From positions 1 to 7,129 of the forward strand of contig JBMNTU010000104.1 in the NCBI GenBank assembly GCA_050945895.1: 7,129 nucleotides of DNA. Direction: 5' to 3'. The notes under the pieces were generated by a model that had not been told where the DNA came from, did no database searches, and saw nothing but the letters and a program-made list of their open reading frames with translations. The first letter of the stretch is position 1, and every line of letters starts with the position of its first letter. Shown here piece after piece: positions 1 to 4,650 of the stretch. The translations under genes were made by a program, and so were the position numbers. This DNA comes from JBMNTU01 sp050945895 (GTDB lineage: Bacteria; Bacillota; Clostridia; Christensenellales; Christensenellaceae).

Positions 1-48
1 TCTAAGCTTTACAATTATCTGCTCTGTTGTGTATTTTTTCCTTGCCAT
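1..48 (-). CDS. IS3-family transposase OrfA, N-terminal 16 residues only
   Basis: The reading frame gives MARKKYTTEQIIVKLR and runs off the window edge. This is the characteristic opening of IS3-family OrfA proteins: a basic start, then the first helix of a helix-turn-helix (the TTEQI..KLRE pattern), which binds the element's terminal repeats. In the family, OrfA and OrfB are normally joined by a programmed frameshift to make the DDE transposase. The start at 48 is preferred over the in-frame ATG at 54 because the AAGGAG ribosome site at 56-61 is 7 nt from 48 but too close to 54. Intactness of the rest cannot be judged. Confidence 0.75.
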   Translation of the reverse strand, partial: MARKKYTTEQIIVKLR

Positions 49-85
49 CTCCATTCTCCTTCTTCGTTAGTTTATCATCACTCCA
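1..85 (-). mobile_element. 5' end of an IS3-family insertion sequence (partial)
   Basis: The left edge holds the start of an IS3-type orfA on the minus strand, preceded by a non-coding stretch of about 37 nt. Read on the minus strand, a plausible tip begins 5'-TGGAGTGATGATAAAC at position 85. IS3 elements characteristically begin with TG and end with CA. The tip would directly abut the TAG stop (86-88) of the neighbouring SUKH gene. The other end lies outside the window, so the inverted repeat and target duplication cannot be confirmed. The exact tip is inferred; the presence of the element rests on the orfA start. Confidence 0.65.
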
Positions 86-595
86 CTAACTTTGGAACTG
101 GTTCAAGGATTGGGGGGCACGCCATGCAATAACGGTGGTCTCATAGTAGCTTTTCCCGTCACGCCGAATTCCCTTCGCCAAGCTAACACATGGTTCCCCA
201 TCTGGTCCGCAGGATGAATAGTCTAGGGCAAATCGTTCTGTACGGCGGGCACCCTGATTTTCTGCAAAATAGATGCCGATGTCTGGAAGATTTTTGAGTC
301 CCGAGAACTGTTTGCGCTCCTCCATGCTGTAGAGGTTCTCGCCAATCGCCCATAAATAAGTACAGGTCAGCGTTCTTACCGTATTGCCATTTTCATCATT
401 TTGCTGAATGGTATTTTTCGCTAAAAGACCGCCATTTTGCGTTTGCTTCATCAACTCAATATAAGCTAGCGGCAGCTTGAAGCCAATTCTTTTTTCGCAT
501 TCCGCAATTTCCGCATCGGTAGGCTGTGGCTCAACAAACTGCTGTTTTGGGTCTTTTTGCCAGATGCTTTTCAGGTCATACCCTTCAAAAATCAT
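86..595 (-). CDS. SUKH superfamily (SMI1/KNR4-type) immunity-like protein, C-terminus possibly altered
   Basis: The 169-residue product matches the SMI1/KNR4 (SUKH) pattern. The helix around residues 28-56 reads AEIAECEKRIGFKLPLAYIELMKQ followed by NGG, the family's hallmark 'E..lg..LP..Y..l....NGG'. A later segment, LDYSSCGPDGEPCV (about 124-137), matches the usual 'lDYs.cG..GEP.V' strand. Bacterial SUKH proteins are mostly cytoplasmic immunity proteins that bind and neutralise polymorphic toxins, often nucleases; the target here is unknown. The frame is open to 640, but the ATG at 595 is chosen because a GGGGG-rich site lies about 10 nt upstream and the domain begins there. The last residues (RAPQSLNQFQS) lack the usual F..FL closing helix, and the stop abuts the IS element, so the tail may have been replaced. 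It probably shares a transcript with the SUKH gene 72 bp upstream. Confidence 0.8.
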   Translation of the reverse strand: MIFEGYDLKSIWQKDPKQQFVEPQPTDAEIAECEKRIGFKLPLAYIELMKQTQNGGLLAKNTIQQNDENGNTVRTLTCTYLWAIGENLYSMEERKQFSGLKNLPDIGIYFAENQGARRTERFALDYSSCGPDGEPCVSLAKGIRRDGKSYYETTVIAWRAPQSLNQFQS

Positions 596-667
596 AAATC
601 TTAACCCCCATTTGTGGCTTTGCCAAAAGTTTACAAGCAATGCTATTACTATCTAACACTTTCTTGC

Positions 668-1150
668 TTAAAACACAATCTTTCCCGCCATTATTTTTGC
701 CAAAAAATCTTCAAACGATGCTGCAACAATCGATGTCTCTTCAAATTCTGGCTCGATACCGTTTACCACAACTCCACCAACAAGCCGAATAGCGTAGTAT
801 TCGTATCCGCTCGCCAGGCAAAAAACAACGGGTATGTGCGCATCCCAAAACTGCGTCATGGCCGTTTCCTGGTTTTCATCTCCATCTGCCGCCTCCAGGC
901 TAATAGCTTCAAAAGAGCGCGCGTTCCATACCGCATCTTCAGCTTCGTTCGCAAAATCGTCGATGCTCAAAAACCAGCTTGTGTCCGCCTCGTTTGCAAG
1001 CAAATTGAAGCGTCTTAAAAAACTTTCATAATCCGGCGGCAACTTCCCATAACGGCAAAAAGCCTCCGCCTGAAGTGCGCGTTCTGCTTCCGGCAGCTCA
1101 ACCTGCCAGCGGTTCAGTCTTGCCCACTCAAAAAATCCGATATTCATCAC
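668..1150 (-). CDS. SUKH superfamily (SMI1/KNR4-type) immunity-like protein
   Basis: The 160-residue protein has the SUKH layout. Residues 35-52 (YGKLPPDYESFLRRFNLL) correspond to the 'g..LP.dY..fl...NG' helix. A W-containing strand follows (SWFLSID, 58-64), then the hydrophobic strands PVVFCLASGYEYYAIRL (107-123), and a closing helix ASFEDFLAKI (144-153), which is the usual 'sF.eFL..l' end. This makes it a more complete family member than the gene downstream at 86-595. Inferred role: a cytoplasmic immunity protein against a polymorphic toxin of unknown identity. Translation may begin at GTG 1150 or at ATG 1147, and no strong ribosome site separates the two. It has no signal peptide or membrane segment. 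A weak extended -10 lies about 80 nt upstream. Confidence 0.75.
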   Translation of the reverse strand: MMNIGFFEWARLNRWQVELPEAERALQAEAFCRYGKLPPDYESFLRRFNLLANEADTSWFLSIDDFANEAEDAVWNARSFEAISLEAADGDENQETAMTQFWDAHIPVVFCLASGYEYYAIRLVGGVVVNGIEPEFEETSIVAASFEDFLAKIMAGKIVF

Positions 1151-1228
1151 ATCTTACCAGCTTTCTCACGATTTTATGGCAAAGAACTTCGTATATTAAA
1201 AAACAGGCAAATTTTAAATTTTATGCTT

Positions 1229-1237
1229 ATAATAGCA
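1229..1237 (-). promoter_or_regulatory. Candidate extended -10 promoter for the SUKH gene at 668-1150
   Basis: On the minus strand TGCTATTAT fits an extended -10 (TGn plus TATTAT). It is flanked by ATGCT and AGCAT (1223-1238), which can form a small hairpin. No -35 box is visible at 17 bp. The predicted leader would be about 75 nt. The same site read on the plus strand spells TATAAT but leads to no gene. This is a weak, inferred call. Confidence 0.25.
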
Positions 1238-1324
1238 TGAATAGCATTTTCATACTGCCTGCTTCTCCTTCTGTTTCAAAGCCCACTCAAAATCGCAGCC
1301 GCACCGAGTAGCAGCTCCGCCCTT

Positions 1325-1801
1325 TTAAAGCAACGAATTGCTCCATTTGTCATCGCTTTTGCAATACGTTTTCACGCTGTCTAAAAGCCATCCGTCTTTC
1401 TTTTTGAGGACTATAAATTTAACCGTTTGCCGAAACCCTGTTGGAATTTTGCACGTAACCTCGCAGCGCTTTTCGTTTGCAAAGTCAATCGCTGTAATAT
1501 GCTCCGCCGTTAGGCCCTGATAGCGCGCGGGAAATCCAAAGCTTGCCGGGCTGCAAGAATATACGCGTTTTTTTGGCGTTGTATACTTCTTAAAAAACAT
1601 TTCATACCGCTCGCTGATTTCATTCTGGGTCAATCCATCATATTGTTTTAGGTCAAATGTTTTAAAATAATCATACGGCTTTGTTTCCATTTTTTCAGGG
1701 TTATGCTCTATTTCTTTATACTGCATGGCGTTTTCCCAAAGTGTTTTTTCTTCCGCAAAACCTAAAACAACCTGCAATACTTCTTTTTCTGCTTCTGTCA
1801 T
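1325..1801 (-). CDS. NTF2-fold immunity-like protein
   Basis: The 158-residue protein resembles the NTF2-fold immunity proteins of polymorphic toxin systems. The recognisable stretch starts at residue 66 (YEMFFKKYTTPKKRVYSCSP), corresponding to the family's 'f..ycT.kkR.y..p.Sf..P..Y' segment. It is followed by alternating beta strands (AEHITAIDF, RCEVTCKI, TVKFIVLKKKDGWLLDSVK at about 99-144) and a terminal DKWSNSLL. The 'vLkkk.gW.ldsvk' ending is typical of this cone-shaped fold. The family binds and blocks secreted toxin domains inside the cell; the partner toxin is not in the window. The ATG overlaps the TGA of a 44-codon ORF (ATGA), and GGAGGAG lies just upstream, so translation is probably coupled. 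The family assignment comes from pattern recall and is moderately sure. Confidence 0.6.
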   Translation of the reverse strand: MTEAEKEVLQVVLGFAEEKTLWENAMQYKEIEHNPEKMETKPYDYFKTFDLKQYDGLTQNEISERYEMFFKKYTTPKKRVYSCSPASFGFPARYQGLTAEHITAIDFANEKRCEVTCKIPTGFRQTVKFIVLKKKDGWLLDSVKTYCKSDDKWSNSLL

Positions 1802-1932
1802 AGCTTCTCCTCCAGCAATTCGTTGTGGTCGAACACAAAAAAGCCTTTACCAGTTTTAAGAGCAATGGGTACTGATTCCTCCACAACGTGCGCAACCCCC
1901 ATCATTACCATTGCCTCTTGAATTTCCAACAT
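1798..1932 (-). CDS. Small 44-residue ORF, translationally coupled to the NTF2-fold gene
   Basis: A short frame runs from ATG at 1932 to TGA at 1798-1800. It encodes a 44-residue peptide beginning MLEIQEAMVMMG and ending FFVFDHNELLEEKL. It overlaps the NTF2-fold immunity gene by 4 nt (ATGA), and its last codons contain that gene's GGAGGAG ribosome site. A convincing extended -10 (TGATATAAT) lies 24 nt upstream, with a weak GGA ribosome site between. No membrane segment or known motif is seen, and I do not recognise the family. It may be a genuine small protein, a leader peptide that couples translation, or the C-terminal stub of a lost gene such as a toxin domain. The promoter placement and exact overlap favour a translated ORF. 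Confidence 0.5.
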   Translation of the reverse strand: MLEIQEAMVMMGVAHVVEESVPIALKTGKGFFVFDHNELLEEKL

Positions 1933-1955
1933 TTAAATCCAAGTATGTTAATAGC

Positions 1956-1964
1956 ATTATATCA
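1956..1964 (-). promoter_or_regulatory. Extended -10 promoter driving the 44-aa ORF and NTF2-fold gene
   Basis: The minus strand reads TGATATAAT, a perfect TATAAT with the TGn extension. It sits 23 nt before the ATG at 1932, giving a leader of roughly 17 nt. There is no good -35 at 17 bp; a TTGACT lies 24 bp upstream, too far to count. Extended -10 promoters often work without a -35. Confidence 0.55.
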
Positions 1965-2013
1965 CTTCCATACGCCGAATTCAGCAGTCAAACAAAATCG
2001 TATTTTTTAACAT

Positions 2014-2043
2014 TGTCTATAAAAGCAATTGTTTTCATAGACA
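2014..2043. repeat. Near-perfect 30-bp palindrome
   Basis: The arms TGTCTATAAAAGCAA and TTGTTTTCATAGACA pair at 13 of 15 positions with no loop; the remaining two are one mismatch and one G-T wobble. On the minus strand it lies about 55 bp upstream of the -10 box of the small ORF operon, where an activator or repressor dimer could bind. A related inverted pair, TAGACAC (2038-2044) and GTGTCTA (2097-2103), overlaps it. No T-run follows, so it is not a terminator. The function is unknown. Confidence 0.65.
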
Positions 2044-2095
2044 CGCCATTTCAAAATAGCCTGCCCCTGTTTTATGCACAACGCATATAGAAAAA

Positions 2096-2131
2096 AGTGT
2101 CTACGGTTGAAAAGAGGTTTTCGTGAACACT
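2096..2131. repeat. Imperfect stem-loop with two-part stem
   Basis: The outer arms AGTGT (2096-2100) and ACACT (2127-2131) enclose a perfect inner hairpin, GAAAA-gagg-TTTTC (2109-2122). There is no T-run directly after it on either strand. It could be part of a transcript downstream of the SUKH gene at 2298, or a remnant terminal repeat of a small mobile element. Confidence 0.45.
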
Positions 2132-2168
2132 CTATACCAAAAGAGGCTATATCCTTTCCAAAACAAAA

Positions 2169-2191
2169 AGAGCTTAAAGCTCTCTTTTTTT
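2169..2191 (-). terminator. Intrinsic terminator after the SUKH gene at 2298-2975
   Basis: The stem AGAGCTT/AAGCTCT (2169-2183) is flanked on the plus side by seven Ts (2185-2191) and on the left by an A-rich tract that gives TTTTTGTTT on the minus strand. It could work in both directions. The only gene that needs it is the minus-strand SUKH gene ending at 2298, about 110 bp upstream of it in transcription order. Confidence 0.6.
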
Positions 2192-2248
2192 AATGCTGAT
2201 TTTTCTGTTGCCCGCCAACGTGCCGGCACCCTAGGTATGATAAGGTTT

Positions 2249-2292
2249 CGGATTTTTTAGGTGTCAGCTCACCTTTATTGTATTTTATCATA
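2249..2292. repeat. Intergenic repeat, copy 1 (hairpin AGGTG/CACCT)
   Basis: The segment starts CGGATTTTTTAGGTG, has an AGGTG-tcagct-CACCT hairpin (2259-2274) and continues into TTATTGTATTTTATCATA. It lies directly after the stop of the SUKH gene at 2298. Its sequence and order of parts closely resemble 3015-3062, after the next SUKH gene. A third, shorter match (GTGCCGGCACCCT) lies at 2220-2232. Confidence 0.5.
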
Positions 2293-2297
2293 GATAG

Positions 2298-2975
2298 CTA
2301 ACGAATGATATGTTCCACTGTTAAATCCGGCTTAATCACTTTTGTATCAATCGGGTCTGTAATAACAATTGCTTGCCCTGTGTTTTTAGCAAAGTTAAGC
2401 ATCATATTGTAACAGATGCGACACATGGGCGATGATACCGCAAATGAAAACTGCTCTTGATTCACCATCTTAGCGGCAACGTGCCCATAAAAAAAGTCAT
2501 TCTCTTCCTCACCCCAATTCTTAACTGCATCACGCCAAAATGTGTTGCCACTTTCAAGGCATCTACTTTTCCATACGGCTAAATTCATATTTGGTGCAAC
2601 GGGCGTAACACCGCTTTCCGTATAGAGCCATACATTTCCTGCGTGTGCCCCATTCACTACCAATAACCAATAAATATTACATCCTTCGGAGGCAATGGCG
2701 ATTGTGCCATATTGAACTTTCTGTCGCATTTCTTCAACCTGTTGTTCTGGCCACTCTTCCCAAACACATTCGCTTTCAAAAGGAAAGTCAACGTGTATTG
2801 TCTCGGAATAAGGAATATCATATATTGCTTCGGGCCCATGTTCATTGTATTCGATTAAGCCATAAAATGATATTTTCTCGTTTCTATTTGTGGAATAAAA
2901 GTTTTGATATTCTGTTATGACTGCCTGCGATACGTCTTCCTTTTCTTTTTTACGAAAAGCATCAAATATTCCCAT
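2298..2975 (-). CDS. SUKH-like (SMI1/KNR4-type) protein with a C-terminal extension
   Basis: The 225-residue protein starts MGIFDAFRKKEK, a short amphipathic and basic lead. Its centre (about 88-136) reads as the SUKH core: YGTIAIASEGCNIYWLLVV, then GNVWLYTE, then a NLAVW segment, matching 'ig..g.g..y.l.v.g...G.Vw....'. Residues 146-225 form an extra segment with W-rich (FWRDAVKNW), FFYGHVAAKM and CRICYNMMLNFA stretches that I do not recognise. An AAGGAAGGTG ribosome site lies at 2981-2989, supporting the start. A TATAAT at 2991-2996 is too close to be its promoter, so transcription probably comes from the SUKH gene 93 bp upstream. Predicted cytoplasmic immunity protein; the target is unknown and the family assignment is moderate. 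Confidence 0.6.
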   Translation of the reverse strand: MGIFDAFRKKEKEDVSQAVITEYQNFYSTNRNEKISFYGLIEYNEHGPEAIYDIPYSETIHVDFPFESECVWEEWPEQQVEEMRQKVQYGTIAIASEGCNIYWLLVVNGAHAGNVWLYTESGVTPVAPNMNLAVWKSRCLESGNTFWRDAVKNWGEEENDFFYGHVAAKMVNQEQFSFAVSSPMCRICYNMMLNFAKNTGQAIVITDPIDTKVIKPDLTVEHIIR

Positions 2976-3014
2976 GTAGCACCTTCCTTAATTATATCTC
3001 AACACTTAATTTGC

Positions 3015-3062
3015 CGGATTTCTTTAGGTGCCGGTCACCCTTATTATATTTATAATTATGGA
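3015..3062. repeat. Intergenic repeat, copy 2 (hairpin AGGTG/CACCC)
   Basis: It starts CGGATTTCTTTAGGTG, forms AGGTG-ccggt-CACCC (3026-3040) and continues into an AT-rich TTATTATATTTATAA tail. It follows the stop of the SUKH gene at 3069, just as copy 1 follows the stop at 2298. The two copies agree through most of about 45 bp, with one indel in the T-run. Confidence 0.5.
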
Positions 3063-3068
3063 TAAAGA

Positions 3069-3614
3069 TTATTCCGAGCGCAGCTCCTCAACAAAGTTTT
3101 CCATTGTTGCCCGGTATTCTTCTTCGCTCACAAATAAATTAAAATAGTCCTCTAAGGTACCCATAACTTCAACTTCATCAAAAAACGCTTCGTGGTCTGT
3201 CGTGTAAACGGTAGGATTGTCTTTATTCAGGTCGGACAGGCAGATAAAATAGTAATTGGGATATCCCGCCGATTCGCCAATATACATAAACTGTAATTCA
3301 TTTGAACCAACGACAGAGCGTACTGCTTCCTCATCCAAGCTATCATTCCATTCAGCATAATCATCCGTTCCTTCTGTAAACGGCGTGAATAAATTATGCT
3401 GAAATTCAATCCGAGGATAAGTGATTTCCGCTTCAGGTATGACTCCCATTTGCTTTATCTTTGCGTATAGCTCGTCCTGCAAATAATCTTCGAACTCTGT
3501 CATCAAATAAGTTTTGTTAAACTTTATGCTCTCAATATCGTTCTGTAAAGATTGCCCTTGAAAGCTGAATGTCCCGCCCAATTCAGTAATTCTATCCGCT
3601 ATTTCTTTTTTCAT
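3069..3614 (-). CDS. SUKH-like (SMI1/KNR4-type) immunity-like protein
   Basis: The 181-residue protein opens MKKEIADRITELGG and carries the segments FTPFTEGTDDYAEWND (about 76-91), GYPNYYFICLSDLNKDNPTVYTTDHEAFF (118-145) and GTLEDYFNLF (152-161). I recall this set of phrases from a widespread family annotated as SMI1/KNR4-like ('GYP..yyicl.D.n..NPtv..TDHE.FF.e....GtLedfl..f'). The ATG at 3614 has an excellent AAGGGGGTG ribosome site 5 nt upstream. It is acidic and has no signal or membrane segment. It is the first gene of the minus-strand immunity array and back-to-back with the plus-strand toxin-antitoxin region. Likely an immunity protein with unknown partner; some members may have other roles. 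Confidence 0.65.
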   Translation of the reverse strand: MKKEIADRITELGGTFSFQGQSLQNDIESIKFNKTYLMTEFEDYLQDELYAKIKQMGVIPEAEITYPRIEFQHNLFTPFTEGTDDYAEWNDSLDEEAVRSVVGSNELQFMYIGESAGYPNYYFICLSDLNKDNPTVYTTDHEAFFDEVEVMGTLEDYFNLFVSEEEYRATMENFVEELRSE

Positions 3615-3635
3615 ATTCGCACCCCCTTGGCTAAT

Positions 3636-3644
3636 ATCATAACA
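3636..3644 (-). promoter_or_regulatory. Candidate extended -10 promoter for the SUKH gene at 3069-3614
   Basis: The minus strand reads TGTTATGAT, an extended -10 (TGn plus TATGAT), 21 nt before the ATG. The predicted transcription start falls immediately before the AAGGGGGTG ribosome site. No -35 match is seen. Three immunity units in this window share this TGn-plus-hexamer arrangement without a -35. Confidence 0.35.
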
Positions 3645-3882
3645 GATTACCAGCTTCTTCGATAGATATAAAAATTGCGGCGCATCAAGGTCATGGAGGC
3701 TTACTCGTTGCCGCTATTGCGGCGAAGAAGATTTCCAAAAGTATCCCTGTGCGCGCAAAATCTTCTTTGTTCTTGCGGTCATTCTCATAGTGCTACTTAT
3801 CTTATTATATATATGCGGCTATATGATTGATTTACTTTCAACCAGACCCTTGTTCATATACTCAAATTGCGATATAATATGA
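3643..3882 (+). pseudogene. Decapitated small ORF: cysteine knuckle plus transmembrane segment
   Basis: The plus frame is open from the codon after a TAA at 3640 to TGA at 3880-3882, about 79 codons, but has no usable start before the membrane segment. It encodes CRYCGEEDFQKYPC (from 3709), a CxxC pair plus a third cysteine resembling a zinc ribbon. A clear hydrophobic helix follows (IFFVLAVILIVLLILLYICGYMI, about 3760-3828) and then a short polar tail. A protein-like knuckle and membrane helix with no start suggests a 5'-truncated gene. One alternative is an ATG at 3693 in another frame, MEAYS, that would join the knuckle after a 1-nt shift near 3708. The promoter of the downstream antitoxin gene lies inside its 3' end. 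Family not recognised. Confidence 0.4.
3850..3878 (+). promoter_or_regulatory. Promoter of the toxin-antitoxin operon
   Basis: A perfect TATAAT at 3873-3878 is preceded at 17 bp by TTGTTC (3850-3855), a partial -35. The predicted start near 3885 leaves a leader of about 22 nt before the ATG at 3908. An inverted repeat, TCATATA (3854-3860) and TATATGA (3884-3890), brackets the -10 and could be the operator for the antitoxin, as type II antitoxins commonly repress their own promoter. The operator role is inferred. Confidence 0.5.
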
Positions 3883-3907
3883 CTATATGATTCGAGGTGA
3901 GATTGTT

Positions 3908-4192
3908 ATGAACGCAGATATCAGGCCATCATCCGATTTGAGAAACCATTACAACGAGATTTCCAAACAGTGCCGCGAAACAAAGGAACCGGTATTCATT
4001 ACCGTAAACGGCCGTGGTGATACCGTGGTGATGGGATTACAGGAGTACCGCCAGATGCAAGCAGAGCTCGACCTTCTTCGTACACTGGCCGAAGCCGAAG
4101 ACGATGCAACGAACGGACGTGTTGCGCCGATGCAAGATACATTTGATGACATCCGCACCGCCCTTTTAGAAAGAAAAAGCAATGAAGTATAG
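3908..4192 (+). CDS. Type II antitoxin, Phd/YefM family
   Basis: The 94-residue product is a Phd/YefM antitoxin. The N-terminal DNA-binding part reads IRPSSDLRNHYNEISKQCRETKEPVFITVNGRGDTVVMGLQEY (about 5-47), the classic 'R...SDLR.....i......epv.iT.nG....vl....Y' pattern. A flexible acidic C-terminus (AEAEDD to the end) would wrap and neutralise the toxin. The frame also has an ATG at 3887, but the ATG at 3908 is preferred: GAGGTGA lies 8 nt upstream, and a start at 3887 would sit at the predicted transcription start. It overlaps the toxin gene by 11 nt. Together with the toxin it would bind and repress its own promoter. Its orientation is opposite to every other gene here. Confidence 0.9.
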   Translation: MNADIRPSSDLRNHYNEISKQCRETKEPVFITVNGRGDTVVMGLQEYRQMQAELDLLRTLAEAEDDATNGRVAPMQDTFDDIRTALLERKSNEV

Positions 4193-4493
4193 CATCGTCC
4201 GTACAGACAAAGCAGAGGAGCAGCTCCGTGAAATCATCTTTTATATTGCCGCTGACTCTGGCAGCATCGATGTTGCGCTTGGTTATTTGGATAAGATAGA
4301 GAAAGCTGTAAGCCGGCCCCATGACTTTCCGGAATCCGGAAGCATCCCACGCTACTCCATCTTAAAAAAGCAAGGATATCTTGTATTAATTGTAGAAAAG
4401 CACCTTGTGTTTTATAAGGTTGATAAAGAAAAAATGGCGGTCATCATATACGCTATAGTAGACAGCCGACAAGAATATTTAAATCTAATTTAG
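4182..4493 (+). CDS. Type II toxin, RelE/ParE family
   Basis: The 103-residue protein has the RelE/ParE layout: an N-terminal strand (YSIVRTDKAEEQL), helix EIIFYIA then a second helix with LGYLDKIEKAV (about 17-43), a short P-rich segment, strands GYLVLIVEKHLVFYKVD (65-81), and MAVIIYAIVDSRQEY (85-99) with the closing R-x-x-x-Y motif. ParE members poison DNA gyrase and RelE members cleave mRNA on the ribosome; the sequence alone does not settle which. The 'I..I.D.R..Y' ending fits ParE-like members. Its ATG overlaps the end of the antitoxin, and only a weak purine-rich site precedes it, so translation is probably coupled. No truncation is apparent. Confidence 0.88.
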   Translation: MKYSIVRTDKAEEQLREIIFYIAADSGSIDVALGYLDKIEKAVSRPHDFPESGSIPRYSILKKQGYLVLIVEKHLVFYKVDKEKMAVIIYAIVDSRQEYLNLI

Positions 4494-4547
4494 TCATTGC
4501 CACTGACAGCACATTTCCTTTTACTCTTTCCGGGCGTTTTCAATAAC

Positions 4548-4584
4548 AAAAAAAGAGCGAGCCGGTGTTAAAACCTACTCGCTC
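4548..4584 (-). terminator. Intrinsic terminator of the rpsB-tsf operon
   Basis: A GAGCGAG/CTCGCTC stem (4555-4561 with 4578-4584) encloses a loop that contains a further GGT/ACC pairing. On the minus strand it is followed by seven Ts (4548-4554). It lies about 65 nt past the tsf stop. It also separates the core operon from the convergent toxin gene. Confidence 0.85.
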
Positions 4585-4650
4585 ATTGTGTGTTTTAGTA
4601 TGCTATTTATACTCAGACAATGGGACTAATTTGGTGCTGAGGGGGGTAGC

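Larger units (their letters stand above)
1933..2297. other. Gene-free interval rich in palindromes
   Basis: These 365 bp between two immunity genes hold no convincing coding frame in either direction. They contain, in order, the promoter of the small ORF, a 30-bp palindrome (2014-2043), a hairpin (2096-2131), an intrinsic terminator (2169-2191), a GTGCCGGCAC palindrome (2220-2229) and a repeat copy ending in an AGGTG/CACCT hairpin (2249-2290). The density of inverted repeats suggests regulatory or mobile-element remnants rather than a decayed gene. Confidence 0.6.

Noticed and set aside
614..1018. Plus-strand frames opposite the SUKH gene
   Set aside because: Antisense shadows; the minus-strand gene has the recognisable family pattern.
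1228..1233. Perfect TATAAT on the plus strand
   Set aside because: No -35 and no plus-strand gene follows; it is the reverse reading of the minus-strand candidate.
1211..1258. Possible minus-strand ORF MKMLFMLL after a GAAGGAG site
   Set aside because: Only 8 codons, in an intergenic stretch with no conserved feature.
2991..2996. TATAAT on the minus strand before the SUKH gene at 2298-2975
   Set aside because: It is 15 nt from the start codon, so transcription would begin inside the ribosome site.
3999..4322. Minus-strand frame across the antitoxin and toxin genes
   Set aside because: The plus-strand TA pair is convincing; this is its complement.
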